Positions 26,541 to 35,527 of a stretch of 62,415 nt of DNA are shown one piece after another. Within the stretch, counting starts at the first letter, position 1. Each line of letters begins with the position of its first letter. The stretch covers positions 1-62,415 of the forward strand of contig DYQY01000009.1 in assembly GCA_020719045.1 (NCBI GenBank), in the 5' to 3' direction. The translations under genes and the position numbers were made by a program. The notes beneath the pieces were generated by a model, which ran no database searches, had not been told where the DNA came from, and worked only from the letters and a program-made list of their open reading frames with translations. The stretch comes from Candidatus Termititenax sp. GTDB lineage: Bacteria; Margulisbacteria; Riflemargulisbacteria; GWF2-35-9; DYQY01.

Positions 26541-26824
26541 ACAACGACTCCTTCTTTTTTGGCAATAACATCAATAGCTCTATTATCACCGTTACTTATT
26601 ACAATATCAATTTTCTGTTCACCAATTCTTTGTTTCAGTTTCACCAAAAAATCCACTTTCTTTTGTGCAATATTTTCAGCATTCTGAGACACTATATATA
26701 AATCGATGTCTCCACCTTTTTTACTATCATCAGCTCGTGAGCCGAACAAATAAACAATACCATGCTTAAAAGTATTTCTAAATACTTCATTAATCGCATT
26801 TAGTTCAACTTCTGATAGCCTCAT
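26528..26824 (-). CDS. Minimal nucleotidyltransferase antitoxin (MntA-like)
   Basis: 98 residues. LFGSRADDSKKGGDIDLYIV is the MNT active-site motif, here with nine residues between GS and DxD. The C-terminus ends in a KEGVVVCQI strand. It lies first in the pair, followed by the HEPN toxin, the usual order in several MNT/HEPN loci. ATG start. Probable function: AMPylation of its HEPN partner, by analogy. Confidence 0.86.
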   Translation of the reverse strand: MRLSEVELNAINEVFRNTFKHGIVYLFGSRADDSKKGGDIDLYIVSQNAENIAQKKVDFLVKLKQRIGEQKIDIVISNGDNRAIDVIAKKEGVVVCQI

Positions 26825-26905
26825 ATAGTCACCACATGTGCTTCAATTATTATTTTAATCATCTTATTTAATATTATATACTCCTTTGGCATATTTAAAG
26901 TATAA

Positions 26906-27127
26906 GAATTTATTCTAAAACTAAGAGAGAAAAATATTCTAACACAGGTGCATTACATCCCTGTTTATAAACATCCATATTATGAGCAGTTCAAGATAAA
27001 CGAAAAGGACTTCCCTATTTCTGAAAGTTATTATGAAAAAACTATCTCTATTCCTTGTTCCTCTAAAATGAAAATAGCTGATGCTAAAAGAGTTGTTGAA
27101 GAAATTAAAAAAGTATTACTCAAATAA
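26906..27127 (+). pseudogene. 3' fragment of a second pseC gene
   Basis: Translating the plus strand from 26906 gives about 73 residues ending in a stop at 27125-27127. By eye they match the C-terminus of the intact PseC at about 79 percent (shared words: TQVHYIPVYKHP, INEKDFP, SESYYE, TISIPCSSKMKI, DAKRVV). There is no start codon or upstream domain; an in-frame stop lies just before it at 26903-26905. The last 12 bases overlap the 3' end of pseI. It is the remnant of an older or alternative pseC allele. Confidence 0.88.
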
Positions 27128-28126
27128 TCCCAAGCTTAATGGGGTACCTTTCTCGATATCCTTAATAGCAATCTTACCCAAAACCTGATAATAATATTTT
27201 GGAGCAAGACCATATCCAGGTCTTATAGACCTAACATTCTCTGCTGTTAACTTCTCGCCTTTTCTAATATCCTTAACAACAAACAATGACCTTGCAAACT
27301 CTCTATTTTTCTTATCTTTTTCTGTAAGATCATAGCTCACGATACCTGTCGACTTTTCAACATTTCTTATTAACCTTACCATTTCTTTGAAATCTTCTGG
27401 CTCCATAGAAAAAGAAGCATCCGGCCCACCAATACTTTTATCGATAATAATATGCTTTTCAATAACTTCTGCCCCTAAAGCAACTGCTGCCAATGATACT
27501 TCAAAACCAATTGTATGATCAGACAACCCTACCTTAACGCCAAAAGTTTGGCGCATATCAACCATTGTCATCAAATTAGCTTGCTCGATAGTAGCAGGAT
27601 AACTAGAGGTACATTTAAGTAATGTAATATCATTATTCCCAACTTTTCTACATGCCTCAACAGCCTCAAATATTTCACTTTTCTCAGCAATTCCTGTTGA
27701 AATAATCATAGGTTTACCTTTAGAAGCAGTATATTCAATTAAAGGAATGTCTGTGATTTCAAAAGAAGCTATCTTGTATATCGGACAATTCATCTTTTCT
27801 AATAAATCTGCAGCAGTAAAATCAAAAGGTGTAGAAAAGAACACCAATCCTAAACTTTCAGCATAATCTCTAAGTTCCTCATGCCATTCCCAAGGAGTAT
27901 AAGCTTTCTTGTAAAGTTCATATAAATTTTGTCCATCCCAAATGGTTCCTTGTTTTATTTGAAAATATTCATTTTTACAATCAATGGTTATAGTGTCGGG
28001 AGTATATGTCTGTATTTTTGCAGCGTCTGCCCCTGCTTCTTTTATAGCCTTAATTGTTTTTAAAGCTATATTAATATCTTGGTTATGGTTAGCTGATAAT
28101 TCCGCTATAATAAACGTATTTTTCAT
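27116..28126 (-). CDS. pseI: Pseudaminic acid synthase (PseI, NeuB family)
   Basis: 336 residues. An NeuB TIM barrel (FIIAELSANHNQD, then KIQTYTPDTIT, KIASFEITDIPLI, LLKCTSSYPA, GLSDHTIG and EKHI) is followed by a C-terminal SAF/antifreeze-like domain (RSLFVVKDIRKGEKLT). It condenses phosphoenolpyruvate with a 6-carbon diacetamido sugar to make the nine-carbon acid. A longer frame starts at 28159, but the ATG at 28126 overlaps the upstream stop by one base (TAATG) and has GAAGGG upstream. Pse versus another nonulosonic acid cannot be settled from sequence. Confidence 0.92.
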   Translation of the reverse strand: MKNTFIIAELSANHNQDINIALKTIKAIKEAGADAAKIQTYTPDTITIDCKNEYFQIKQGTIWDGQNLYELYKKAYTPWEWHEELRDYAESLGLVFFSTPFDFTAADLLEKMNCPIYKIASFEITDIPLIEYTASKGKPMIISTGIAEKSEIFEAVEACRKVGNNDITLLKCTSSYPATIEQANLMTMVDMRQTFGVKVGLSDHTIGFEVSLAAVALGAEVIEKHIIIDKSIGGPDASFSMEPEDFKEMVRLIRNVEKSTGIVSYDLTEKDKKNREFARSLFVVKDIRKGEKLTAENVRSIRPGYGLAPKYYYQVLGKIAIKDIEKGTPLSLGLFE

Positions 28127-29364
28127 TATATACCCTTCTTCAACTTTAACTTGAAACAAACATATCCCTTATAATCATACTGCTCATTATCAACAATATA
28201 TCCTGCTTTATAGAAACACTTCAAGGATGTCTTATTATTCTGCTTGATATATGCAATAACCTCATGTTTTATTGGCAATAATTCCGCTGACTTAATTAAT
28301 AACGTAGAGCAAAAACCCTTACCTCGATGTTCTGCTTTAATGGCAACAGAAATGATATATTCATTTTCCTGTGACAAATCATATCTAATATATCCGATAA
28401 ACTTCTTGTCTGCGTCAACTGCTTTATAAAAATAACTATTCTTATCCTGTAATTTTTCATTAAACCATTTTTTGTGAATTTCTAAAGTTATTTCGCTTAC
28501 ATTAAAAGACAAACTTCTCACCGCTTGATCATTTGCTAACTCAAAAATATCCATCACGTCATCTGTACCTATAGGTACAATTATTACATCAAGCCTAATA
28601 ATATCTTTTAAATCCTCAACGTCTTTTTTAAAATCATCAAGATTAGTTTGACTGTTTTTATTTGTTTCTACTGTAATCTGCTTATTGTCTCCTATTGTTT
28701 TTAAAATATCTTTTAACGGGTAATTGCCTTTACCAATATTTAAGTGTTCATCAAAAACAGAACCGAGCATACCGTCGGAAAGATGAAATAGTTCTGGTTG
28801 AAGTTTCGTGAACTCTTTCAGAAATGTAAACTCATCTACTGCTCTTGCTTTTGCTGAACAAAAAGCATGCCCAACATCCAAACAAAATCTAAGAGCAGTT
28901 TCTTTCATTAAAAATTCTATATCTTCTGGTGAATTTCCATTACAAACCAATCTACTATTCATGGCGTAATAGGGTTTATTTTCTATTATTATTCGCTTAT
29001 CATCTATCTGATTAAGTTGTCTTGCTGTTTCCTTAATATCCCCATCAATGCCTGGATGACAAATAATATATTCCACTGAAAGTAAATCTGCAAATTTCTT
29101 TGTTTCCTGATAAAGTTGCATATTTCTTTCATAAGAAGAACTTTTAGCTAAATTCATATTGTGTCCGAAATGTGGGGCGTGTATTACAAAAGGAATATTA
29201 TATTTATCTTGTAAATCACACCACATTTTACAAAAGTTATTATAACTTTCAGGAACAACATACAACTCTATATAAGAATAAGCCCCTTCTTTATATAAAC
29301 GAATTGCTTCCCCTAAATAATTTTCATTTGTTGACCACAATTTTAAACCAAATTTATACATCAA
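28126..29364 (-). CDS. Fusion: xylose-isomerase-like TIM barrel + GNAT acetyltransferase (PseH-like)
   Basis: 412 residues. Residues 1-255 form a sugar-isomerase/AP-endonuclease-2 barrel with the usual metal-ligand words in order: VIHAPH, CHPG, IIENKP, CLDVGHAF, FHLSDG, DEHLNIGKG and TVETN. Residues 260-400 form a GNAT acetyltransferase with acetyl-CoA loop HRGKGF; its start (NVSEITLEIHKKWFNEKL) resembles PseH. PseH acetylates the 4-amino group in pseudaminic acid synthesis. The barrel could act on the sugar before or after, possibly in place of the missing PseG hydrolase; this is inference. Between the aminotransferase and pseI genes of the same operon. Confidence 0.82.
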   Translation of the reverse strand: MMYKFGLKLWSTNENYLGEAIRLYKEGAYSYIELYVVPESYNNFCKMWCDLQDKYNIPFVIHAPHFGHNMNLAKSSSYERNMQLYQETKKFADLLSVEYIICHPGIDGDIKETARQLNQIDDKRIIIENKPYYAMNSRLVCNGNSPEDIEFLMKETALRFCLDVGHAFCSAKARAVDEFTFLKEFTKLQPELFHLSDGMLGSVFDEHLNIGKGNYPLKDILKTIGDNKQITVETNKNSQTNLDDFKKDVEDLKDIIRLDVIIVPIGTDDVMDIFELANDQAVRSLSFNVSEITLEIHKKWFNEKLQDKNSYFYKAVDADKKFIGYIRYDLSQENEYIISVAIKAEHRGKGFCSTLLIKSAELLPIKHEVIAYIKQNNKTSLKCFYKAGYIVDNEQYDYKGYVCFKLKLKKGI

Positions 29365-29389
29365 ATTTCCTTAAATTAATTTCTATCTA

Positions 29390-30700
29390 CTAATCAACTA
29401 AACGCTTAAAACCTGTTGTCTGGATTGGCCCCTTTAACATCTTTTCAATGGTTCCTTCTTTTTGACATTTAGCCAAAACAGGAAACACCTCTCCCAATGC
29501 TTTTTCATATAACTTATAATGTTTATCCTTGTGTGCATAGGATACCTTAAACTGAAACCATGCCAAAAAGCCTTTTTCTAGCATCATCTGCGTAAATAAA
29601 GTTCTTATTGCCAAATTGTTTGGATAATCAAACTCAAAATGTCCGAGAGTATCAATCCCTGAAATGTGCAACTTTAGACCTGCCTTATCCGCCTGTTCTT
29701 GCCAAATCTTCTTTATCTTTTTACCCATATTAATCAAATACACATCTACTTTTTCTTTTCGATATTTCTTAATAGTAGCAAGCGCAGCCGTTGGGCCAAT
29801 TCGTTCGGTCCAGTAAGTGCTACTTATAAAGCTCTCTTGGGCGGCATCCATTACCGATTTCTTACCCAAAATAATTCCCATAGGATAACCATTACTGATT
29901 GATTTAGCAAATATTGCCATATCAGGATTTACTCCATATAGCATATGAATCCCACCACAAGTCATCCTAAAACCAGAAGTAATCTCATCAAAAATCAAAA
30001 CAATGCCTAGCTCTGTAGCTTTTTTACGAATATATTGCAAAAATTCTAAGGGAGCATCATGACCTCTAGCTGGCTCCATAATAATAACGCCCAACTCTTT
30101 GCCATGTTCTAAAAGAATCTTATCAAATTGTTCCTTATTATAATTAAAGGTTAACACTGATCCTTTAAGCTGACGAGGAACACCCTTAGGTTGTAGCCCT
30201 GGCAGCAACTGTCCATCCAACTTAGAGGTATCTCCAAGATTTGCCGCCAAATACCAATCATGCCAACCATGGTAACCACAAACTGCTACCTTATCTTTTC
30301 CTGAAGAAGCTCGCGCAATACGTATTGCAACAGCGGCACACTCGCCACCTGAGCGCGTATAACGAACCATATCGGCCCAAGGATGTAGTTCACACATTAG
30401 CTCAGCTAACTCAACTTCTTCTGGACAATTAAGTGTACTCATTGAACCTAATTGAATCGCCTTACTTACTGCTTTATCTACGTCTGGATCAGCGTATCCA
30501 AGTATACAAGCACCAATACCCATAATACTCATATCGATATATTTCTTACCATCAAGATCCCAAACCTCAACACCTTTCGCCTTCTGATAATAAGCTGGCC
30601 AATTGTCAGGCAGGAACTGTTCAGGCCGCTTAGACAACAACTGTGTGCCCCCTGGTATTATTTTTTTAGCTTTCTTATATAGTTCTTGGCCTTTACCCAT
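29390..30700 (-). CDS. Class III PLP aminotransferase (glutamate-1-semialdehyde aminomutase-like)
   Basis: 436 residues. Fold type I, class III: YTRSGGECAAVAIRIAR (PLP phosphate site), CGYHGWHDW, FDEITSGFR (238-243) and the PLP lysine K266 in IFAKSISNGYPMG. It looks like GSA aminomutase but sits in a glycan operon, where such proteins are presumed to aminate a keto-sugar. The longest frame starts at 30868 inside the upstream gene; the ATG at 30700 follows AAAGGA at seven bases and fits the family. Paired with the reductase two genes upstream, it could install an extra amino group. Confidence 0.88.
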   Translation of the reverse strand: MGKGQELYKKAKKIIPGGTQLLSKRPEQFLPDNWPAYYQKAKGVEVWDLDGKKYIDMSIMGIGACILGYADPDVDKAVSKAIQLGSMSTLNCPEEVELAELMCELHPWADMVRYTRSGGECAAVAIRIARASSGKDKVAVCGYHGWHDWYLAANLGDTSKLDGQLLPGLQPKGVPRQLKGSVLTFNYNKEQFDKILLEHGKELGVIIMEPARGHDAPLEFLQYIRKKATELGIVLIFDEITSGFRMTCGGIHMLYGVNPDMAIFAKSISNGYPMGIILGKKSVMDAAQESFISSTYWTERIGPTAALATIKKYRKEKVDVYLINMGKKIKKIWQEQADKAGLKLHISGIDTLGHFEFDYPNNLAIRTLFTQMMLEKGFLAWFQFKVSYAHKDKHYKLYEKALGEVFPVLAKCQKEGTIEKMLKGPIQTTGFKRLVD

Positions 30701-30713
30701 GATTATTTCCTTT

Positions 30714-31487
30714 CTATTTAAAAAAAATTCCATATCCCTCATCACCAATAAAATGTTTATTCTTATCTTGTAACTCCTGATGGCTTTTAAAAAATTCAAG
30801 TATATCCTCCAACCCAAAATCATTCTTCTTCGGATATAAGTTTTTATAAATTTCTTCAATAACCTCAAAGTCTGCTTGATTATCCACAGTCCATCGCATT
30901 AAGGAATAATCGCTCTGACTTGTTTTCTTGCCTAACTTAAACCTTTCTGGTCTTCGCCAAATAAAAGGAGTAACATGCTCTCTCTCTAATTGAGCCTTTG
31001 CCTCTTTCCAAGCAGTTTCAAGTGTGGAAAACCTAAATATTTCTGCATCCAATCCATCAGGATAACGAAGTCCATTAAACTCTGCAGTGGAAGCACTAGC
31101 TCCACAAGCAACACAATAATAATCATATCTATCACTACTATTAAATTCCTTAAGCATGCCACCAATAAGGCCTGGGTCAAGTAATGGGCAATCCGCAGTA
31201 ATGCGAATAACAACATCCGCGTCAACTTGCTTTGCAGCACAATAGAACCTATCCAAAACATCCTCTTCACTACCAGAAAAACAGTCCATAGAATGCTGCT
31301 TACAGAAATCTCTAATAACATCATTATTTTTCTCTTCAGATGTTGCCACAACTACCTTGTCTACATATTCCGTTCGCTCAAGTCGCTTGACCAAATACCA
31401 GAGCATTGGCTTACCCATAATAGGTTTCAGAACTTTCCCAGGCAACCTCGTTGAGCCCATTCTTGCTTGAACTATTGCAACTATCAT
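30714..31487 (-). CDS. Nucleotidyltransferase, SpsF-like (CMP-sugar synthetase family)
   Basis: 257 residues. IVAIVQARMGSTRLPGKVLKPI is the nucleotide-binding start of the CTP-transferase-3 family, followed by VVATSEEKNNDVI, RITADCPLLDP and a RWTVDNQADFEVI stretch typical of SpsF. These activate nonulosonic acids (or similar sugars) as CMP-sugars. It probably fills the PseF role here. ATG start; six bases after the reductase gene. Confidence 0.88.
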   Translation of the reverse strand: MIVAIVQARMGSTRLPGKVLKPIMGKPMLWYLVKRLERTEYVDKVVVATSEEKNNDVIRDFCKQHSMDCFSGSEEDVLDRFYCAAKQVDADVVIRITADCPLLDPGLIGGMLKEFNSSDRYDYYCVACGASASTAEFNGLRYPDGLDAEIFRFSTLETAWKEAKAQLEREHVTPFIWRRPERFKLGKKTSQSDYSLMRWTVDNQADFEVIEEIYKNLYPKKNDFGLEDILEFFKSHQELQDKNKHFIGDEGYGIFFK

Positions 31488-31493
31488 AACTTA

Positions 31494-32411
31494 TCAACCT
31501 TTCTTGTCTATTTTCGGCCAAATGCTGGGATTTAACATCTGTTCTGGAACAAGTAACCCAGAAACTATTTGTTCCCACTCCATAAATGTTTTGTCGTCTA
31601 TATTTAAATTATTAACTAATTCTATGTTTTCTAAAACTTGCTCTTTTGTTTCTGCGCCAAAAAGTACCCTGCCATAACCTTCGGCTTTGAATAAAGCATA
31701 CCCCAAACAAAATTCTTTAACACCAACACCTTTGTGCTGACAGAAATCATACAACTGTTTAATACATTCCTTAGCAAACCCCATTTCTTGAGGTAATTCT
31801 TTTGGTTCCAATAGTAATAATCCCTGCAAAAAAACACTCCTCAAGAAAAGTATTTTGTTAGCTTTTTTTGCTCTAGCAAAAATATCTTTATCAAGCATTT
31901 CTTTAGAAAAAACATTTAAGGGAATTTGAATCAGAGAAACTTCTTTAATATCTAACAATGCCTCTGCTTCTTCCGAAGAATAAACAGATACACCAAAATT
32001 GACCCCTCTAAAAATAACAACGTGCCGAATGATTTCACGCAAACCATAATCCCAATCCTTCATCCAGTCATAACGATGAAGCATCATCCCAAAAGGAATT
32101 AAGCCCAACTTTTTAATCGTTTTCTCAAATGCTTCCTCTAAAATGTTGTTCTTCAAATAATCTAACTCAGGAGCAAATTTCGAAATTACTTTCACGTTAA
32201 AATAAGTTGGAAGTATCTTCCCTAATACATCTTCACTTGAACCATAGGCTTGTGCAGTATCGAAATAACGAATGCCAGCATTATAAGTTGCATCGATTAT
32301 TGCCTGTGCTTCAGCTAATGTTGGTTGTCCTAAGTCGTTGGCAATTCCGTATTTAGCACCTAACTGCACTGTACCAAGAACTAAAGAATTCGCACTAAAC
32401 ATATTTTTCAT
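31494..32411 (-). CDS. Aldo/keto reductase
   Basis: About 305 residues, (beta/alpha)8 barrel. Catalytic-type residues are visible: D in IRYFDTAQAYGSSEDVLG (with the tyrosine), K in VISKFAPEL, and H in MMLHRYDW. NAD(P)H-dependent oxidoreductase; in a nonulosonic acid operon it could oxidise or reduce a ring carbon as partner of the class III aminotransferase. The longest frame starts with TTG at 32417; the ATG at 32411 has AAAAGGA eight bases upstream. A 127-base gap to pseB follows upstream with only a small GGCC hairpin in it. Confidence 0.88.
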   Translation of the reverse strand: MKNMFSANSLVLGTVQLGAKYGIANDLGQPTLAEAQAIIDATYNAGIRYFDTAQAYGSSEDVLGKILPTYFNVKVISKFAPELDYLKNNILEEAFEKTIKKLGLIPFGMMLHRYDWMKDWDYGLREIIRHVVIFRGVNFGVSVYSSEEAEALLDIKEVSLIQIPLNVFSKEMLDKDIFARAKKANKILFLRSVFLQGLLLLEPKELPQEMGFAKECIKQLYDFCQHKGVGVKEFCLGYALFKAEGYGRVLFGAETKEQVLENIELVNNLNIDDKTFMEWEQIVSGLLVPEQMLNPSIWPKIDKKG

Positions 32412-32538
32412 AGACAAAATCCTTTTCTTGTCCCAAATAAAGGCCTTGTGGCCATACCCAGAAAATTAGTTCTCCACTAGAAATCCGCGATCTAATCAAC
32501 TAAAACTGGTAACTTAACTCCATCAGCATTTTATGGTT

Positions 32539-33519
32539 TCATAAACCAGAAATAATATCTTTTAATTGCTTAACCGTTAACCAATCTTTATTTATATCAC
32601 TTCTGTAAAAAAACTTCTCGTCAACTCCTGGATATTTATCATAAACACCACCCGTTTTACTTGAATGCTGATATAGAGGAAGAATCACATATAAATCACC
32701 AAGATCCTTTACAAGCCTTGAATCATCTTCAGATATTAAAGATTCATGTAACTTCTCTCCTGGCCTAATGCCGATTACGTGATACTTCTTATCATCGCCA
32801 TAAGCTTTTACTAAATCTGTCATCTTCATGCTTGGTATCTTTGGAATAAATATCTCACCGCCAACACCACGCTCAAATGCCTTAAAAACTGTATCAACAC
32901 CTTGCTCTAAAGTAATCCAAAATCTAGTCATGCGGTCATCTGTTATAGGAAACGACTTTTCCCCTTGCGCTGCTAATTTACTAAAAAAAGGAATTACACT
33001 ACCTCTGCTACCAACCACATTGCCGTATCTTACCATAGAGAAATGAGTATCTTGTGAACCAGCATAAGCATTAGCCGCTAAAATAACCTTTTCCATTGCA
33101 AGCTTTGTCGCACCATAAAGATTGGCTGGAGATACTGCCTTATCAGTTGATAAGGTAACTACTTTCTTAACCTTATTCTTTAGTGCTGCTTTAACAATAT
33201 TCTGACCACCAAGGATATTTGTCTTAACAGCTTCAAATGGATTATATTCACAAACAGGAACATGTTTAAGTGCTGCCGCATGCACCACATACTCAACCCC
33301 CTGCATTGCCATTGTTAATCTATCTTCGTCTCTTACATCACCAATAAAATAACGCATACAAGGTTGATTAAATGTTTGAGCCATCTCATATTGCTTAAGC
33401 TCATCCCTAGAAAAAACAATCAACCTATTTGGCTGATACTTTTCTAAAATTGTCTGTATAAACTTTTTTCCGAATGAACCTGTTCCACCTGTTACTAAAA
33501 TCGACTTACCGTTAAACAT
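32539..33519 (-). CDS. pseB: UDP-GlcNAc 4,6-dehydratase, inverting (PseB)
   Basis: 326 residues. SDR fold: NAD-binding TGGTGSFGKKF, IGDVRDEDRL, HAAALKHVPVCEYNPFEAV and the DKAVSPANLYGATK active-site region in which the usual serine/threonine is replaced as in PseB/FlaA1 proteins. RYGNVVGSRGSVIPFF is a family hallmark. First step of pseudaminic acid synthesis. Its start overlaps the Maf gene by eight bases. Confidence 0.95.
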   Translation of the reverse strand: MFNGKSILVTGGTGSFGKKFIQTILEKYQPNRLIVFSRDELKQYEMAQTFNQPCMRYFIGDVRDEDRLTMAMQGVEYVVHAAALKHVPVCEYNPFEAVKTNILGGQNIVKAALKNKVKKVVTLSTDKAVSPANLYGATKLAMEKVILAANAYAGSQDTHFSMVRYGNVVGSRGSVIPFFSKLAAQGEKSFPITDDRMTRFWITLEQGVDTVFKAFERGVGGEIFIPKIPSMKMTDLVKAYGDDKKYHVIGIRPGEKLHESLISEDDSRLVKDLGDLYVILPLYQHSSKTGGVYDKYPGVDEKFFYRSDINKDWLTVKQLKDIISGL

Positions 33520-35527
33520 TATTATTACCCTCCGTTTTTTTCTTCAAATATTCCTTATCTACTCTTTCTATTACTTCTTGTAATTCTTTTACTAACTCAT
33601 TTAGGCTCTCATGTATGTTTGCAAAAAACAACACAAATTTATTCTCCATGTCAGCCCGTAATTCCTCCTCAGTATAATCTGTATTATTGATATTATTAAT
33701 TAAATGAAACAAATAATAATTAGTATCATTAAGCTGAGAAATAGCATTAACCTCATATGCATACTTTGTATTTAGCTCTTCAGCTATTTTATTAATCTTT
33801 CCTACCGCTACTTCCAGCCATAATTCGTCAAACTTTTCCTTTGTTTCTTTTCTTACCCTTTTCATATACTCTTGTAGCAAATCCAGACCTTCCTTAGCAA
33901 GATTGCTTGCATCCTCCATTTTCTCAACCACCAACTTCAAATTCTGCTTGCCTTGTTTAATATCTTTCTTTGTCTTCTTCACCTTAAGATCAAAACAAAT
34001 ATTTTTTTTATCCAACTTATTTTTCTTTATAAGCTTATTATATGCTTCTTTCAAAGGAATATGTGTACATCCATCAATAAATGCACCACCTTCTGTTGCA
34101 TTATAAATATTTGTTAAATTATATTCCTTAATAATACCTTTAAAGTAGTTCAAAAAAACATCTAACGACATTGTTGTATAAACCTTATCCCCATAATAAC
34201 CATCAACTTCTTTGACATGAAGCAAACTAGCCTCACCAGTTGAAACACTGGTTTGTTTCAAGATCTTTTGCCCATTATCCCCATCCATTATCTCAACATC
34301 AAACCCTTGGGAATATCCGTCAAAATGTGATTTTGTTGCTGTTACAGCTAAATCCTGACCTACCAAGATAATCTCTGAAGCACCCATACGTATTGCGCAC
34401 ATTAAGGAAGTAATCGCAACTGTAAGTCCGCTGCTGATATAGTCCTCAGGTGTTATTCTAAGACCCATCGTGTGCAACAATGGAAGAAGATAAGTCTTGG
34501 TTGTTACTGGACTCAACGAAAAAATAAAATCGGCATTAACTGTTTCCACAACACTATGGTGACAGGTCATTTCAATTACAACAGGAATACCACGAACATC
34601 AACATCCTTTAGTTGATCCAAAACCAATGGCTGCATATCAATTATTGTCAAAAGGTCTGGTCTTATCCCGTTTTTCAATAAAATCTCAGCCGTTGCTGCA
34701 ATAGAGATTATAAATACTTCATCCTGAATCTTCTTTAAATACTCAATATTTTTGAGTAACGATGGTCCAGCAGCTACACAAACAACGGGCTTCCCCTGTA
34801 GCTTATCCTTTATTGCCTTAACCGTTGGATATTTATATAGCTTATCTAAGTGTCTTAAAATATTTGTATCCATATGTTTACCTAACAGAAAACTAGTATT
34901 TAAGTTAACCTCTAACAAATTTGTTACTGTTCTAACTGCATCTCGGCAATCTAGATACAAATCTTTAAATATTCTCTCAAAAGAAGAATAAGAAAACATC
35001 ATTAACCCAGTTCTTGTATAGCTTGAATTTGCTAACATGACAGTTATTATATTCTTTAGGGCATCTACATCATTATTAAATATTGGCCTAAATGACTTAT
35101 TCTTAAAAATCTTAGAAAAATCATAAACTGTTAATAATGCAGCAAAATAATTTAAAGATGGAAAAACCACAAAAAAATCTTTAACCCAAGTATATTTTGC
35201 TAATAACTCTTCAACAACATAAGGATCCAAAGAAAACGCTAAAGCCGTTGTCGCTGCCTTAAATCGCTTTCGTTGTATTTTATTATCAAACTCTTTGGCA
35301 ACTATTAGTTTTGCGGTATCCTTTGGGTTTTCACTCCCTGAAACGAGAATCTCCTCGGTTCCTATCTTATACTTTATAACCATTTGTTGTTTACTATTCA
35401 TCTGGCCAACTAAGTTCTCATCTTTAGTTGCTCCAACAAGCCAACTTTTCCAATCAAAGGATTCTTTATTCAATCTCTTAATATTTTTGGTTAATAAATA
35501 CTCCGCCTTATCAGAATCTTTAGACAA
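33512..35527 (-). CDS. Motility-associated factor glycosyltransferase (Maf/PseE-like, DUF115)
   Basis: 671 residues, within the Maf range. The central MAF_flag10/DUF115 domain has VCVAAGPSLLKNIEYL (sugar-nucleotide-binding loop), RPDLLTIIDMQPL, the SSGLTVAITSLMCAIRMGASEIILVGQDLA stretch in parts, and THFDGYS-like sequence. Long helical C-terminal region (about 480-660). Maf proteins transfer nonulosonic acids from CMP-sugars to flagellin Ser/Thr in the cytosol. Start appears to be TTG (35525-35527) with AAGGAG nine bases upstream. Overlaps pseB and the small upstream gene by eight bases each. Confidence 0.92.
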   Translation of the reverse strand: MSKDSDKAEYLLTKNIKRLNKESFDWKSWLVGATKDENLVGQMNSKQQMVIKYKIGTEEILVSGSENPKDTAKLIVAKEFDNKIQRKRFKAATTALAFSLDPYVVEELLAKYTWVKDFFVVFPSLNYFAALLTVYDFSKIFKNKSFRPIFNNDVDALKNIITVMLANSSYTRTGLMMFSYSSFERIFKDLYLDCRDAVRTVTNLLEVNLNTSFLLGKHMDTNILRHLDKLYKYPTVKAIKDKLQGKPVVCVAAGPSLLKNIEYLKKIQDEVFIISIAATAEILLKNGIRPDLLTIIDMQPLVLDQLKDVDVRGIPVVIEMTCHHSVVETVNADFIFSLSPVTTKTYLLPLLHTMGLRITPEDYISSGLTVAITSLMCAIRMGASEIILVGQDLAVTATKSHFDGYSQGFDVEIMDGDNGQKILKQTSVSTGEASLLHVKEVDGYYGDKVYTTMSLDVFLNYFKGIIKEYNLTNIYNATEGGAFIDGCTHIPLKEAYNKLIKKNKLDKKNICFDLKVKKTKKDIKQGKQNLKLVVEKMEDASNLAKEGLDLLQEYMKRVRKETKEKFDELWLEVAVGKINKIAEELNTKYAYEVNAISQLNDTNYYLFHLINNINNTDYTEEELRADMENKFVLFFANIHESLNELVKELQEVIERVDKEYLKKKTEGNNNV

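Noticed and set aside
26826-26866. A 13-codon frame (starting MIKIIIEAH) ahead of the second MNT gene
   Set aside because: It is too short to judge and there is no support beyond a weak upstream purine run.
32418-32538. GGCC-ACAA-GGCC hairpin in the gap between pseB and the reductase
   Set aside because: The stem is only four base pairs with a poor U-run; not enough to call a terminator or attenuator.
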